Below are positions 37,736 through 46,959 of a DNA stretch of 64,000 bases, piece by piece. The notes beneath the pieces are model-generated. The model had not been told where the DNA came from and made no database searches. It worked only from the letters and a program-made list of their open reading frames with translations. The stretch lies in NCBI RefSeq assembly GCF_001553685.1, contig NZ_CP014264.1:1930001-1994000 (forward strand), read 5' to 3'. Made by a program: the position numbers and the translations under genes. Origin of the DNA: Streptococcus sp. oral taxon 431. Its GTDB lineage: Bacteria; Bacillota; Bacilli; Lactobacillales; Streptococcaceae. Every line of letters begins with the position of its first letter. Within the stretch, counting starts at the first letter, position 1.

Positions 37736-38398
37736 CTACCTCCTGTCTTTGCTATGCAAGACAACCACATAGCCATCTGGGCAAGTCACCAAAACTTCCC
37801 TATCTATATATTCGTTAGAAGCATAAACTTTCTTAAAGAAAAAATTTTTCTCTGTCAACTCATACTTGGCACCGATAATGGTCAACTGACTATCCCGAAC
37901 CGGCATAAAGGCCAGATAATCATAGTCCGAACGTGGTTCAAGTTGACTGGTCCCTTCTGGGCAATAGCTAATCAAGTTTTGCCCATCCTCAATCTCTATT
38001 TGACGCATATAGGGCGCCAATTTAGGATTGCTAGGCAGAAAGACATTGGCCAGCATATGGTCGATGCGACCACCTAGGGCGCCAAAAATGGTCACCTGAG
38101 CCTGAGGATTTTTTTCAAAAATCGTTAACAGTGCTAGTTCCAGATCGGTATCATCCTTCTCTGGCTGAGCTTGGACAAAATGCTGGGCATGTTCTTGAAT
38201 CAACTGACGTTCTTCTTCAGTCACAGAATCAAAATCCCCAACTGCAAGAGCAAGAGGAAGTTTTTCCTCCAGTACCCAGAGTGAGCCTCGATCCACACCG
38301 ACAAAACAGTCAAAATCTGTCCGGTAGTGACCGCGGTCTCCCCCTGCAAAAACTGCAACTTTAGTCCAGTTGATTTCTGAGAGCTTGCACTCGTTCAT
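37736..38398 (-). CDS. thiN: Thiamine pyrophosphokinase
   Basis: 220 residues; makes thiamine diphosphate from thiamine and ATP. Motifs: FVGVDRGSLWVLE, LAVGDFDSV and QPEKDDTDLELAL (metal and substrate residues), TIFGALGGRIDHMLANV. I chose the ATG at 38398 (MNECKLSE) because AAGGGAGA precedes it; the start lies inside the 3' end of rpe (overlap 38 bases), indicating coupling. Confidence 0.93.
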   Translation of the reverse strand: MNECKLSEINWTKVAVFAGGDRGHYRTDFDCFVGVDRGSLWVLEEKLPLALAVGDFDSVTEEERQLIQEHAQHFVQAQPEKDDTDLELALLTIFEKNPQAQVTIFGALGGRIDHMLANVFLPSNPKLAPYMRQIEIEDGQNLISYCPEGTSQLEPRSDYDYLAFMPVRDSQLTIIGAKYELTEKNFFFKKVYASNEYIDREVLVTCPDGYVVVLHSKDRR

Positions 38399-39017
38399 TG
38401 ACATCTCCCTTAAAGACATAAGACCCCGCTACAAAAACTGTAGCGCCAGCTTCTTTGGCTTGAGCAATGGTTTGGTCATCAATACCACCATCGACTTCGA
38501 TTTCAAAGTTCAAGCCTTTTTCCTCACGAAGGGCCACCAACTCACGAATCTTATCCATGGTTTCAGGCAGAAAAGCTTGCCCACCAAATCCAGGATTAAC
38601 CGTCATGACCAATACTTGGTCAACTAAGTGAAGGACATGTTTAATCGCCTCAACAGGTGTTCCAGGGTTAATGACTACAGAAGGTTTCACTCCCAAAGAA
38701 CGAATCTTTTGAAGAGCGCCATGGATGTGAGGTGTTGCCTCTACGTGAATGCTGATGATATCTGCTCCTGCACGCGCAAAGTCTTCTAAATGGTGTTCAG
38801 GATTTGATACCATCAAGTGGCAGTCAAAGACCATCTTACTATGAGGTCGAAGACTTTCAACTACACCTGCACCAAAGCTGATCTGAGGTACAAAGTGACC
38901 ATCCATGATATCGATATGGGCATATTCTGCCCCAGTTGCTTCTAGGCGTTTAATTTCACGTTCAAAGTTGGCATAATCTGCTGCCAGAATTGACGGAGCA
39001 ATCTTGTATTGAGACAT
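38361..39017 (-). CDS. rpe: Ribulose-phosphate 3-epimerase
   Basis: A 218-residue TIM barrel of the pentose phosphate pathway. It has SILAADYANFE, HIDIMDGHFVPQISFG, VFDCHLMVSNPE and EIEVDGGIDDQTI with the metal and catalytic residues. The start ATG at 39017 (MSQYKIAPS) has AAGGAGAAA upstream; the longer open frame runs into rsgA. Confidence 0.95.
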   Translation of the reverse strand: MSQYKIAPSILAADYANFEREIKRLEATGAEYAHIDIMDGHFVPQISFGAGVVESLRPHSKMVFDCHLMVSNPEHHLEDFARAGADIISIHVEATPHIHGALQKIRSLGVKPSVVINPGTPVEAIKHVLHLVDQVLVMTVNPGFGGQAFLPETMDKIRELVALREEKGLNFEIEVDGGIDDQTIAQAKEAGATVFVAGSYVFKGDVNERVQALRNQLD

Positions 39018-39027
39018 AGGTTTCTCC

Positions 39028-39906
39028 TTATTTTGGTATTTTTTTGCTGACTTTTTTATAGGTTTCTCTGCGATTTTCAATCTCACTGAGAAATTGCAGA
39101 TAGTTGTCGAAACGGAAGTTTGCAATGATGCCCTCTTCTACTGCTGGTTTCACTGCACAAGATGGCTCATGAGTATGCGTACAAGTACGGAACTTACAAT
39201 CGCGACTGACACTAGCAATCTCTGGAAAGGCTTGGTTCAGCTCTTCAGCACTTGATACTTCATAATCTAGCGACGAAAAACCTGGTGTATCTGCGATTTT
39301 ACCACCATTGAGGTTGTAAAAACTAACAGCTCGAGTAGTATGGCGACCGCGTCCTAGACTGTCTGAGATTTCTCCCGTTTCTAGATTGAGGTCAGGTGCA
39401 ATTTTATTAAGCAGGGTTGACTTTCCAACACCTGTCTGCCCCATGAAGACCGTAACCTTGTCCGTCAACAAAGGCAAGAGTTCCTCTTTACTAGTCACAA
39501 AGTCATATCCGATGGTACGATAGGTCTGCTCGTAAAAATCCAGTTCTCCTCGTTCTTCCAGTAAGTCCATCTTGGAAATATAGACGATAGGATGAATTCC
39601 CTTGTGCTCTAAAAGAACCAAGAACCGATCCAGCAAGTTGCTATTAAAGTCAGGTTCTTTAACGGACATAATGACAACGGCCTGGTCAATATTGACAATG
39701 GGTGGACGAACCAAACTATTTTTTCGTTCATGAATTTCCAAAATATAGCCTTCTGAGTTCTCCTCTGCAGAAAATTCTACCCAATCTCCAACATAGGGTG
39801 TATGGCCTTTTTTACGAAAATTCCCACGCGCGCGTGTTTGATAAACTTGACCATCACTTTCCACATAGTAGAAACCGGCCAATGCTTTAATGATTTGTCC
39901 CTGCAT
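39028..39906 (-). CDS. rsgA: Ribosome small subunit-dependent GTPase RsgA
   Basis: A 292-residue circularly permuted GTPase. N-terminal OB-fold, then G4 (YISKMDLL), G1 ([12 protein letters not shown]), G3 (DTPGFSSLD), and a C-terminal zinc motif ([14 protein letters not shown]). It assists 30S maturation. The chosen start is [11 protein letters not shown] at 39906, one base after the rsmA stop. Operon rsmA-rsgA-rpe-thiN-rmuC-yhaM. Confidence 0.95.
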   Translation of the reverse strand: MQGQIIKALAGFYYVESDGQVYQTRARGNFRKKGHTPYVGDWVEFSAEENSEGYILEIHERKNSLVRPPIVNIDQAVVIMSVKEPDFNSNLLDRFLVLLEHKGIHPIVYISKMDLLEERGELDFYEQTYRTIGYDFVTSKEELLPLLTDKVTVFMGQTGVGKSTLLNKIAPDLNLETGEISDSLGRGRHTTRAVSFYNLNGGKIADTPGFSSLDYEVSSAEELNQAFPEIASVSRDCKFRTCTHTHEPSCAVKPAVEEGIIANFRFDNYLQFLSEIENRRETYKKVSKKIPK

Positions 39907-39907
39907 C

Positions 39908-40780
39908 TTAGAGTCCTTGTCCTTTAAGCGCATCTGCTAGACTAGCAAATTCTTCTAAGCCAAGAGCTTCACCACGTACAGATGGTGCCAGTCCAGCCTG
40001 GTCCAAAGCCTTTGTCAACTTGTCCTTGACGTCATCAGTCTTCCCAAAGTAACCTGTCAAGTTGTTCCACAAGGTCTTGCGACGATGAGTGAAACTAGCC
40101 TTGGAAACCTTAAAGAAGAAGTTCTCATCTTCGACCGCAACCGCCGGTTCTGGAAGACGTACCATTTTCAGGATAGCTGAGTCCACGTTGGGTGCTGGTA
40201 CAAAGACCGTACGAGGCACGATAAAGGCAACCTTAGCCGTCATATAATACTGAACTGCAATTGACAAGCTACCATAAGCCTTGGTATTTGGTTGAGCAGA
40301 GATACGATCTGCCACTTCTTTTTGCATCATGACCACAAACTCACTAAAAGGAATGCCACTCTCGATTAAGTGCATAAGAATAGGGGTTGTGATATAGTAA
40401 GGCAAGTTTGCTACTACCTTGATTGGTAAATCAGGATTTTTGAAATTCTGGATATGCTGCGCCAAATCAACCTTGAGAATGTCTTCGTTAACTACGGTTA
40501 CATTGTCAAAATCACGCAAGGTATCAGCTAAAATTGGTACCAAGCGGTGGTCAATCTCAAAAGCCATGACTTGAGCTGCACGCTCAGCCAAAAACTCCGT
40601 CAAGGCACCAATACCTGGCCCGATCTCAATGACATTGACCTGGTCATCAATCTCAGCCGTATCCACAATTTTTTGAAGGATATTGGTATCGGTCAAGAAA
40701 TTTTGCCCGAAGGACTTTTTAAAGGTAAAACCGTGACGCTCCAGCACTGCCTTGGTCACGCTATAATCTGCAATTCTCAT
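39908..40780 (-). CDS. rsmA: 16S rRNA dimethyladenosine transferase
   Basis: A 290-residue KsgA/RsmA. SAM-binding [17 protein letters not shown] and the catalytic NLPY in [16 protein letters not shown]. Dimethylates two adjacent adenines near the 3' end of 16S rRNA; loss gives kasugamycin resistance. First gene of the ribosome-assembly operon. Confidence 0.96.
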   Translation of the reverse strand: MRIADYSVTKAVLERHGFTFKKSFGQNFLTDTNILQKIVDTAEIDDQVNVIEIGPGIGALTEFLAERAAQVMAFEIDHRLVPILADTLRDFDNVTVVNEDILKVDLAQHIQNFKNPDLPIKVVANLPYYITTPILMHLIESGIPFSEFVVMMQKEVADRISAQPNTKAYGSLSIAVQYYMTAKVAFIVPRTVFVPAPNVDSAILKMVRLPEPAVAVEDENFFFKVSKASFTHRRKTLWNNLTGYFGKTDDVKDKLTKALDQAGLAPSVRGEALGLEEFASLADALKGQGL

Positions 40781-40799
40781 TTATTCTCTTTTCTATTTA

Positions 40800-41513
40800 T
40801 TAGCTAAAAATAATATATAAAACCCACATAATTCCTAGTGCCAACAAAATCCAAAACACTAAAAGAACACGAGGCTTGTTCCCTTTTGAATCAGATCCAG
40901 TCATATCAAGCACTTTCTTATCTTCTTGGGGGTTCGTTTTCTTCAGTTCATCCTGATAGGCAACCGAATCTAGAATATTGTCCTCTGGCAATAATTCTGA
41001 AGCATAATAATCAGGAAAGCCCATAGCAAGACCAATTAAGTTCTTTTCTGTCAAAGAAAAATCTAAATCTTTGGGTTGATTTCCCCGAATAGCTCGTATA
41101 TTTTTTAACAGTTTATCAGAAACAACAGACACTTGGTCCATAAAAACAACATCTAAGACATCAAATCCGAGCACATCACCATCTTTTATGTTTGCAAGAA
41201 TATAACGAACAAAGGCATCATATAGTTGCACGGATTGTGGAGCATTCTCTTCTAAAAAAGAGCGGTGTTTGAGGGCATTCTGCTGGAATTTTTCAATAGA
41301 AAGCAAGATATCTACATTCTGCTCTTGGTAAAATCTTTCTGCCTGCTCTTCATCTTCTTCCAGTTTTTCTGCTGTTTCCCAGAGAGCAATAGGAGCTTTT
41401 AAATCTTCTTCATCCCAAAACAATTGCCAAAAATAGGGTATTGTGTAAATTCCCTCTGTTAGAATACGGGCTTCATCTTCGTTTTTTAAGTAAATATAAC
41501 TTCTATTTGCCAT
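40800..41513 (-). CDS. Uncharacterised acidic protein with C-terminal membrane anchor
   Basis: 237 residues, not assigned to a family. The soluble part is acidic and helical (IALWETAEKLEEDEEQAER). A Lys/Asn-rich linker and a single C-terminal helix (VLLVFWILLALGIMWVLYIIF) make it tail-anchored with the bulk in the cytoplasm. I chose ATG 41513 with AAAGGAAAT upstream; a GTG 15 bases earlier is possible. It follows the SseB-like gene in the same direction with a 90-base gap, so the two may be co-transcribed. Confidence 0.6.
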   Translation of the reverse strand: MANRSYIYLKNEDEARILTEGIYTIPYFWQLFWDEEDLKAPIALWETAEKLEEDEEQAERFYQEQNVDILLSIEKFQQNALKHRSFLEENAPQSVQLYDAFVRYILANIKDGDVLGFDVLDVVFMDQVSVVSDKLLKNIRAIRGNQPKDLDFSLTEKNLIGLAMGFPDYYASELLPEDNILDSVAYQDELKKTNPQEDKKVLDMTGSDSKGNKPRVLLVFWILLALGIMWVLYIIFS

Positions 41514-41602
41514 ATCATTTCCTTTCACAATCTTTGAAAAAGGTTAGTGGTTCAAGTAGGATGTAGATAAAACTATATAGTTTCCCAATGTAAAGAAACT
41601 CT

Positions 41603-43030
41603 CTAATCTTTAGCTCTGCCTTCTAGTTCCTCACTGAGCTCTTGCATCTCTTTAAAAGCTGTTAGGCTAACATAAGCACCCGCTTCATAATACTCCGTTG
41701 GATTAATGGCATAGTCAAAAACTTCAATCATGCCTCCCGCTTCTTCAATCATGCCATTCCATTTTTCGTCAAAGACCATTCGCAGACGTTTCCAATCAGT
41801 AAATACCGGCACAGAGTTTCTGCCATTTTTTCCTTCTTTGACCGGAATGTTGAAACTAGAATCTTTTTCTAAAACGAAGGAATTTCCTTCCTGACTATCG
41901 CCCTTAAATTCCGAAGCCGCATCTAGAGGAATTAGGAATTTAGCTTTCGGCATAGCTTCTGAAAAGAACTTATAATAGAGCTTATAAATTACTTCTTCAT
42001 CTTCTGTAGTTGGGCTATCCAATTGTCCCATCAACAACATCCATCTCACTAGGTCAGGATTCATTACAGGAACTTGTATTTCTGGCAAATTAGAATAATC
42101 TGGTTTTTGAACCAAGGCCGAGGCACTGATGCTAACTTCCTTAGAATTAAAGATTGCTCCCAAGGCACCATTTAAGTAAAAGGCTGTCCCAAGGAAGTTC
42201 TCAATCCCTTTTTTATCTTCCGTATTTTCAATCAGTTTTACGACAGAGTTTGGGCGGCTATCAATGGTTTCTTTGAATTGGCGATACCAAGATGGTGTCA
42301 AAAGCATGATCATGGGATCTGTGCATAGGTATCCCTCTTCTCCCCTGTCATAGGTCGTTGAGAAAAGATAGGGTTCGCCTGTTTTTTCTGAAAAAACTGC
42401 ATAAACTGAATCTGCTGCTAACAACTTATCCTTGACAATTTCTGCTAGACGCTCCAACTTGCGGGTGTTAGCTTGATAGCTTTCTTCACTTTCAGTTTCC
42501 TGATTTTGACGGCATTTCCATAAAAAGAGGCGTAAAATCTCTACGCTATCATCAAGGCTAGCTGCCAAATAATCCTCATTGGTTAACTGGCCCTCTTGGA
42601 TGGCTACAAAAGCACGATAAAGAGCATCCGAATAGCTAGATAATTTTTGCTCTTCATCAACACCTGAACTAAAGAGCACACTTCCTTTTTTCAGTTTATC
42701 CAAAGAAGGAATCCTATCAACCACTAGATGGGCAAGAACTTCATCAGTTAGACTATCTGCATCTTTGTTTTGACTGCTGAGTTTTTTAACCTCTACACTA
42801 CCAAGACTTTCCATTCCTTGGTCGGGATTGCAAAACTGTAACTGATCCCCAACATTCAGACTACCTTCTAAACTCCCAACAATCAATAATTGATTCGTTT
42901 CCTTCATCGGGAACAAATCTAGAACTCCAATACATGCATTGTTTTTAGATTCTTCTGTTTCTTTCTGTGCTTCAGTGATTTCAGCTGCCTCTGCAGTTTC
43001 CGTCTTTTTTAAAAAATCAAAGATTCCCAT
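41603..43030 (-). CDS. SseB-domain protein with N-terminal translation-factor-like beta barrel
   Basis: 475 residues, soluble. Residues 1-30 are a charged lead. About 32-125 (GVLDLFPMKETNQLLIVGSL, LNVGDQLQF, LDKLKKGSVLFSSG) resemble domain 2 of EF-Tu-like GTPases, though no GTPase domain is present. The middle (about 200-330) and the end (about 350-465: KAKFLIPLD, SVPVFTDWKRLRMVF, YEAGAYVSLTAFKEMQ) look like two SseB-type domains, the first degenerate. No function can be assigned. A possible promoter (TACAAT near 43125) and a stem-loop leader (43047-43072) precede it. Confidence 0.6.
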   Translation of the reverse strand: MGIFDFLKKTETAEAAEITEAQKETEESKNNACIGVLDLFPMKETNQLLIVGSLEGSLNVGDQLQFCNPDQGMESLGSVEVKKLSSQNKDADSLTDEVLAHLVVDRIPSLDKLKKGSVLFSSGVDEEQKLSSYSDALYRAFVAIQEGQLTNEDYLAASLDDSVEILRLFLWKCRQNQETESEESYQANTRKLERLAEIVKDKLLAADSVYAVFSEKTGEPYLFSTTYDRGEEGYLCTDPMIMLLTPSWYRQFKETIDSRPNSVVKLIENTEDKKGIENFLGTAFYLNGALGAIFNSKEVSISASALVQKPDYSNLPEIQVPVMNPDLVRWMLLMGQLDSPTTEDEEVIYKLYYKFFSEAMPKAKFLIPLDAASEFKGDSQEGNSFVLEKDSSFNIPVKEGKNGRNSVPVFTDWKRLRMVFDEKWNGMIEEAGGMIEVFDYAINPTEYYEAGAYVSLTAFKEMQELSEELEGRAKD

Positions 43031-43046
43031 AACTTTTCCTCATTAA

Positions 43047-43072
43047 CTCCACACAAGGCTAATCCCGTGGAG
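43047..43072 (-). promoter_or_regulatory. Stem-loop in the leader of the SseB-like gene
   Basis: CTCCAC / GTGGAG arms around a 14-base loop, 17-42 bases ahead of the start codon. It is close enough to affect translation, but no T run follows, so it is not a terminator. Confidence 0.35.
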
Positions 43073-43162
43073 CACTTTTCTAATGCTTGCTATCAAGCCT
43101 GATTAAACCGTATATGATTACTTCTATTGTATCATATTCCCCCTACATTTTGGGACGGTTTC

Positions 43163-43726
43163 TCAATTCTCATATGATTTCATGGCATCTTCAACTTCAG
43201 CTAAACTGACACCAAACAATTCCAAACGCTTGAGGAGCTGTTTGCCATTGGAATAACCAATACGAAGGCTTTCTCCTAGATATTCTCTGCGTTTTCGGCT
43301 GTCTGCTCCAGCTAGAAACCCTAATCGAATCAAGTCACTACGGCTAATGTCAAAGTCACTTTCTGCTTCAAACTGCTCTGTGACTTGTTCCAGCGCTGTT
43401 TTTAAATCTTCATAACTGCCATGTTCGATTCCTAGGGAACGTCCTTTGGTCTTGGACTTAGGAACAGCCTCATCACGTTTGAGAAAAGCGTGTTGAACTG
43501 TCGGAATGGCCGTCATAATCATCCGACGAATGCGTTCCCCATTAAAGTCAGGATCTGTAAAGACAATCACTCCGTGACGTTGGTGTAGACGTTGGATTCG
43601 TTCAAGGTCCTGCTCATTGATAGCTGAACCACGAGTCTCATAGGTCTCCACATCAAAATAACGTTTGAGATTGGCCGTATCATCACGTCCTTCGACTACG
43701 ATGACTTGGGAAATTTTCTTTTTCAT
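43163..43726 (-). CDS. rnmV: Ribonuclease M5
   Basis: 187 residues with an N-terminal TOPRIM domain: catalytic Glu in VVEGRDDTANLK and the DxD in VIVFTDPDFNGERIRR. It matures 5S rRNA. The start overlaps the tatD stop (ATGA-type), indicating coupling. Confidence 0.95.
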   Translation of the reverse strand: MKKKISQVIVVEGRDDTANLKRYFDVETYETRGSAINEQDLERIQRLHQRHGVIVFTDPDFNGERIRRMIMTAIPTVQHAFLKRDEAVPKSKTKGRSLGIEHGSYEDLKTALEQVTEQFEAESDFDISRSDLIRLGFLAGADSRKRREYLGESLRIGYSNGKQLLKRLELFGVSLAEVEDAMKSYEN

Positions 43727-44499
43727 AATTTACTTTCCAGTCCAAAAATTCGTTCCGCATTTGCACTGGTCGCAGCAGCTATTTCTTCTGTCGTCAGACC
43801 ACGTAAGTCTGCAATAAAGTCTACTACATAGCGCGTGTAAGCTGTCTTGTTTTCACGACCACGCTTGGGTACCGGGGCTAGATAAGGGGCATCTGTCTCT
43901 ACCAAAATCTTATTCAAAGGTAATTCTTTGGCTGCCTCCTGAATATCTGTTGCCTTCTTGAAAGTCACCACCCCAGAAAAGGAAATGGTCATACCCAGAT
44001 CCACAAACTTCTCAGCCCACTCCAGGGTACCAGAGAAGGAATGCATGATGCCACCACGGGGACCAACTCCCTCACTCTTTATAATCTCATAGGTATCTTC
44101 TAGCGCATCACGAGTGTGAACCACAAAAGGCAAGTCCAGTTCCTTAGATAGCTGAATCTGACGACGGAAAACCTTCTCTTGAACTTCTTTAGGCGCTGTC
44201 ATCCAGTGATAGTCCAAACCAATCTCACCCAAGGCAACAACTTTGGGATGTTTTAGTTTTTCCAACAGGTATTTCTCAACATCCTCTGTATAATCTCCTG
44301 CTTCTGTAGGATGCCATCCAATCGTCGCATAGAGTTGGTCATATTCTTCCACCAATTCTAAGGCACGTTCAATGGTTGGTTTATCAAATCCAACGATATT
44401 CATCCGAGTCACACCCATTTCAGCCGCTAAGGCTATTTCTTCTGCTTCTCTTCCTGAAAATTCTTCCACATTCAAGTGGGTATGTGTATCAAAAATCAT
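43723..44499 (-). CDS. tatD: TatD-family metal-dependent DNase
   Basis: 258 residues, a TIM-barrel hydrolase. Metal residues are in FDTHTHLN, GEIGLDYHW, PFVVHTRDA, IMHSFSG and VETDAPYLAP. Cytoplasmic 3'-5' exonuclease family linked to repair or DNA turnover. Upstream of rnmV, with an extended -10 promoter (TGGTATAAT, minus strand, 44533-44528). Confidence 0.93.
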   Translation of the reverse strand: MIFDTHTHLNVEEFSGREAEEIALAAEMGVTRMNIVGFDKPTIERALELVEEYDQLYATIGWHPTEAGDYTEDVEKYLLEKLKHPKVVALGEIGLDYHWMTAPKEVQEKVFRRQIQLSKELDLPFVVHTRDALEDTYEIIKSEGVGPRGGIMHSFSGTLEWAEKFVDLGMTISFSGVVTFKKATDIQEAAKELPLNKILVETDAPYLAPVPKRGRENKTAYTRYVVDFIADLRGLTTEEIAAATSANAERIFGLESKL

Positions 44500-44590
44500 G
44501 TATATTCCCTCGTTTTTTCTACCTTCTATTATACCAAAAAACTAGTCTCATCCTTATAGGAAAAAATATTTTAAAATCACTCACTTTTTC

Positions 44591-44619
44591 TTGACGACTT
44601 ATTTTCATAGCAGTATAAT
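44591..44619 (+). promoter_or_regulatory. Promoter of the KimA-like transporter gene
   Basis: TTGACG (44591-44596), 17-base spacer, TATAAT (44614-44619), 35 bases before the start codon. Confidence 0.8.
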
Positions 44620-44653
44620 AGCTCTTGTTGAAAATTTCAAAAAAGGAAAGAAA

Positions 44654-46498
44654 ATGTTTACAAAACTTAAATATACCTTTATCGGTCGTCCTCTCAAGTC
44701 CTTAACTGAAGGCGAAGGAGGGCTACTTGGAAAAACACAGGCACTTGCAATGCTCTCAAGCGATGCCCTTTCATCTATCGCCTATGGACCTGAGCAGGTC
44801 GTCCTTGTCTTGGCTAGTCTTTCTCCCCTCGCTATTTGGTGGAGTCTTCCTATCGGCATTTTTGTCCTCTTGCTACTTGCTAGTCTAACCATTTCTTACC
44901 GACAAATCATTCACGCCTACCCTCAAGGTGGGGGTGCCTATATGGTAACACGAGAAAATCTTTCTCCTGAGCTCGGTTTGATTGCCGGTGGAAGCTTGCT
45001 TGTTGATTATATGCTAACAGTAGCCGTATCCGTGGCCGCAGGGGCGGATGCGATCACAGCAGCACTTCCTGCTCTCCATCCCTACAACCTCCACATCTCC
45101 ATTTTTTTGGTCTGTTTACTCATGCTTTTGAATCTGCGAGGCTTGAGGGAATCTGCTAGTTCTCTGATGATCCCTGTCTATCTCTTTATCTTTAGCACGG
45201 TCTTCCTCTTATTGTTTGGTATCTTCCAACTATTGACTGGTTCTCTCAGCTATCATGCAACTTCTGCAATTGGTCAAACTGTCCCGAGTCTCTCAATCGT
45301 CCTGATTTTAAGAGCCTTTACCAGCGGTTCGGCATCACTAACTGGGGTTGAAGCTATCTCAAATGCTGTTCCATTTTTCAAGACTCCCAAAGAGAAAAAC
45401 GCAGCTCAGACATTGACCATCATGTCTCTTATTCTTGGATTTCTCTTTGCAGGGATTACCTTCTTAAATTACTGGATGGGAATTACACCTCAACACGGAG
45501 AAACAATCCTCTCACAAATGGCTAAAGGAATTTTAGGAGATTCAGCTCTCGGTCAGATTGTTTATTATCTCTTCCAATTTTCAACAGCTCTCATCCTAGC
45601 CGTTGCTGCAAATACTGGTTTTTCTGCCTTTCCAATGTTGGCTTACAATATGGCTAAGAACAAATACATGCCCCATCTCTTTATGGAAAAAGGAGACCGC
45701 CTTGGTTATTCAAACGGTATTTTGACCTTAGCCTTTGGCGCTATGATCCTTCTGCTCATTTTCAACGGAAATACAGAACGCTTGATTCCTCTTTATACTA
45801 TCGGAGTTTTTGTTCCTTTTGCCCTTTCTCAAACAGGGATGATTCGCCACTGGAAAAAGGAAAAAGGCTCTCATTTCTTAAAGTCTGCCTTCGCAAATAT
45901 CCTCGGCGCTATCATTTGTTACGCTATCGTTCTTATCCTACTCTTCTTCAGACTTGGAGATATCTGGCCCTTCTTCCCAATCATCCTGGTCCTAACCTTC
46001 CTCTTTTTGTCTATCCACAGTCATTACCAAAAAGTGGCCAAACAGCTTCGACTTTATGAAGGAATTCAAAAGAAAACCTACGATGGCAATGTCGTCCTTG
46101 TCTTAGTAGGAAATGTTACTCGAGTCAGCGTTGGTGCTATTAACTACGCTCAAAGCATTGGAGATGAAGTTTTGGCCATGCACATTTCCACCAAGGAAAC
46201 GGAGGAAAAAGACCAAGAAATCCTCCAAGAATTTGCCGACTACTTCCCAAATATCACTCTAAAAAACATTAATACTAGCTATCGAGATATCATCACTCCT
46301 ACAGTTCGCTATGTTCGAAAAATCTCTCAAGAAGCTAAGAAAAAGAACTACACGGTTACAGTTCTAGTACCCCAATTTATCCCTAACAAACCTTGGCAAA
46401 ATATCCTACACAATCAAATGAGCCTCAAATTAAAATATGCTCTCAGATGGCACGAAGATGTCGTCGTTGCCAGCTACTCTTATCATTTGAAAGAATAA
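44654..46498 (+). CDS. kimA: KimA-like potassium transporter (APC/KUP superfamily)
   Basis: 614 residues: about twelve membrane helices followed by a cytosolic alpha/beta domain (about 480-610). It strongly resembles B. subtilis KimA (YdaO) as I recall it: MLSSDALSSIAYGPEQV, YRQIIHAYPQGGGAYMV, GLIAGGSLLVDYMLTVAVS, LTGVEAISNAVPFFK and GDRLGYSNGILTL. KimA is a high-affinity K+/H+ importer controlled by c-di-AMP. The ATG at 44654 has AAAGGAAAG upstream. An ordinary amino-acid permease function is the alternative. Confidence 0.8.
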   Translation: MFTKLKYTFIGRPLKSLTEGEGGLLGKTQALAMLSSDALSSIAYGPEQVVLVLASLSPLAIWWSLPIGIFVLLLLASLTISYRQIIHAYPQGGGAYMVTRENLSPELGLIAGGSLLVDYMLTVAVSVAAGADAITAALPALHPYNLHISIFLVCLLMLLNLRGLRESASSLMIPVYLFIFSTVFLLLFGIFQLLTGSLSYHATSAIGQTVPSLSIVLILRAFTSGSASLTGVEAISNAVPFFKTPKEKNAAQTLTIMSLILGFLFAGITFLNYWMGITPQHGETILSQMAKGILGDSALGQIVYYLFQFSTALILAVAANTGFSAFPMLAYNMAKNKYMPHLFMEKGDRLGYSNGILTLAFGAMILLLIFNGNTERLIPLYTIGVFVPFALSQTGMIRHWKKEKGSHFLKSAFANILGAIICYAIVLILLFFRLGDIWPFFPIILVLTFLFLSIHSHYQKVAKQLRLYEGIQKKTYDGNVVLVLVGNVTRVSVGAINYAQSIGDEVLAMHISTKETEEKDQEILQEFADYFPNITLKNINTSYRDIITPTVRYVRKISQEAKKKNYTVTVLVPQFIPNKPWQNILHNQMSLKLKYALRWHEDVVVASYSYHLKE

Positions 46499-46500
46499 AG

Positions 46501-46547
46501 AAAAGCTCAAAATCAGAAATTCACCTTCTGATTTTGAGCTTTTTTCT
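46501..46547 (+). terminator. Terminator of the KimA-like gene
   Basis: Stem AAGCTCAAAATCAGAA / TTCTGATTTTGAGCTT with a short loop followed by TTTTTC. Confidence 0.9.
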
Positions 46548-46629
46548 ATATGCTGTCTTTCCAATACATCTGCTGAAGTTTTTATTCTAAAAAAGGTATT
46601 TTAGAAAATTCACTTTTTTAGGCAACAGA

Positions 46630-46668
46630 AAAGCCAGTAGACTCGAGTTCCTACTGACTTCTTTGTTG
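46630..46668 (-). terminator. rpmH terminator
   Basis: Minus strand AGTCAGTAG / CTACTGGCT stem followed by TTTTCTG. Confidence 0.75.
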
Positions 46669-46680
46669 AATTCGTTTGGA

Positions 46681-46815
46681 TTATGCAGCCAAAACTTTGC
46701 GTCCTTTACGACGACGAGCTGCCAATACGCGACGACCGTTTTTAGTTGACATACGGTTACGGAATCCGTGTTTACGCGCACGACGTAGTTTACTTGGTTG
46801 ATAAGTACGTTTCAC
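46681..46815 (-). CDS. rpmH: 50S ribosomal protein L34
   Basis: 44 residues, too short for common ORF cut-offs. It begins (V/M)[17 protein letters not shown] and ends [10 protein letters not shown], the complete L34 sequence pattern. The start codon is GTG at 46815 with AGGAGG nine bases upstream. Strong promoter TTGACA-17-TAGAAT at 46890-46918. Monocistronic and away from rnpA/dnaA, as in pneumococcus by recall. Confidence 0.96.
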
Positions 46816-46889
46816 GATGAATACCTCCTCATAGATTTTGTATTCGTTTAGCCGGCTATAAAGTGATCAGTTACTAAACATACTTTACT

Positions 46890-46918
46890 ATTCTATCTGA
46901 TTCTTTTGCATTTGTCAA
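46890..46918 (-). promoter_or_regulatory. rpmH promoter
   Basis: Minus strand TTGACA (46918-46913), 17-base spacer, TAGAAT (46895-46890). Confidence 0.85.
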
Positions 46919-46959
46919 TAGCTCTGACAAATGTTTCCAGCTTTTTTGCTATGAAAGCC

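Noticed and set aside
46815..46860. Late-competence (cin-box) motif near ACGAATAC upstream of rpmH
   Set aside because: Does not match TACGAATA, and rpmH has a normal sigma-A promoter.
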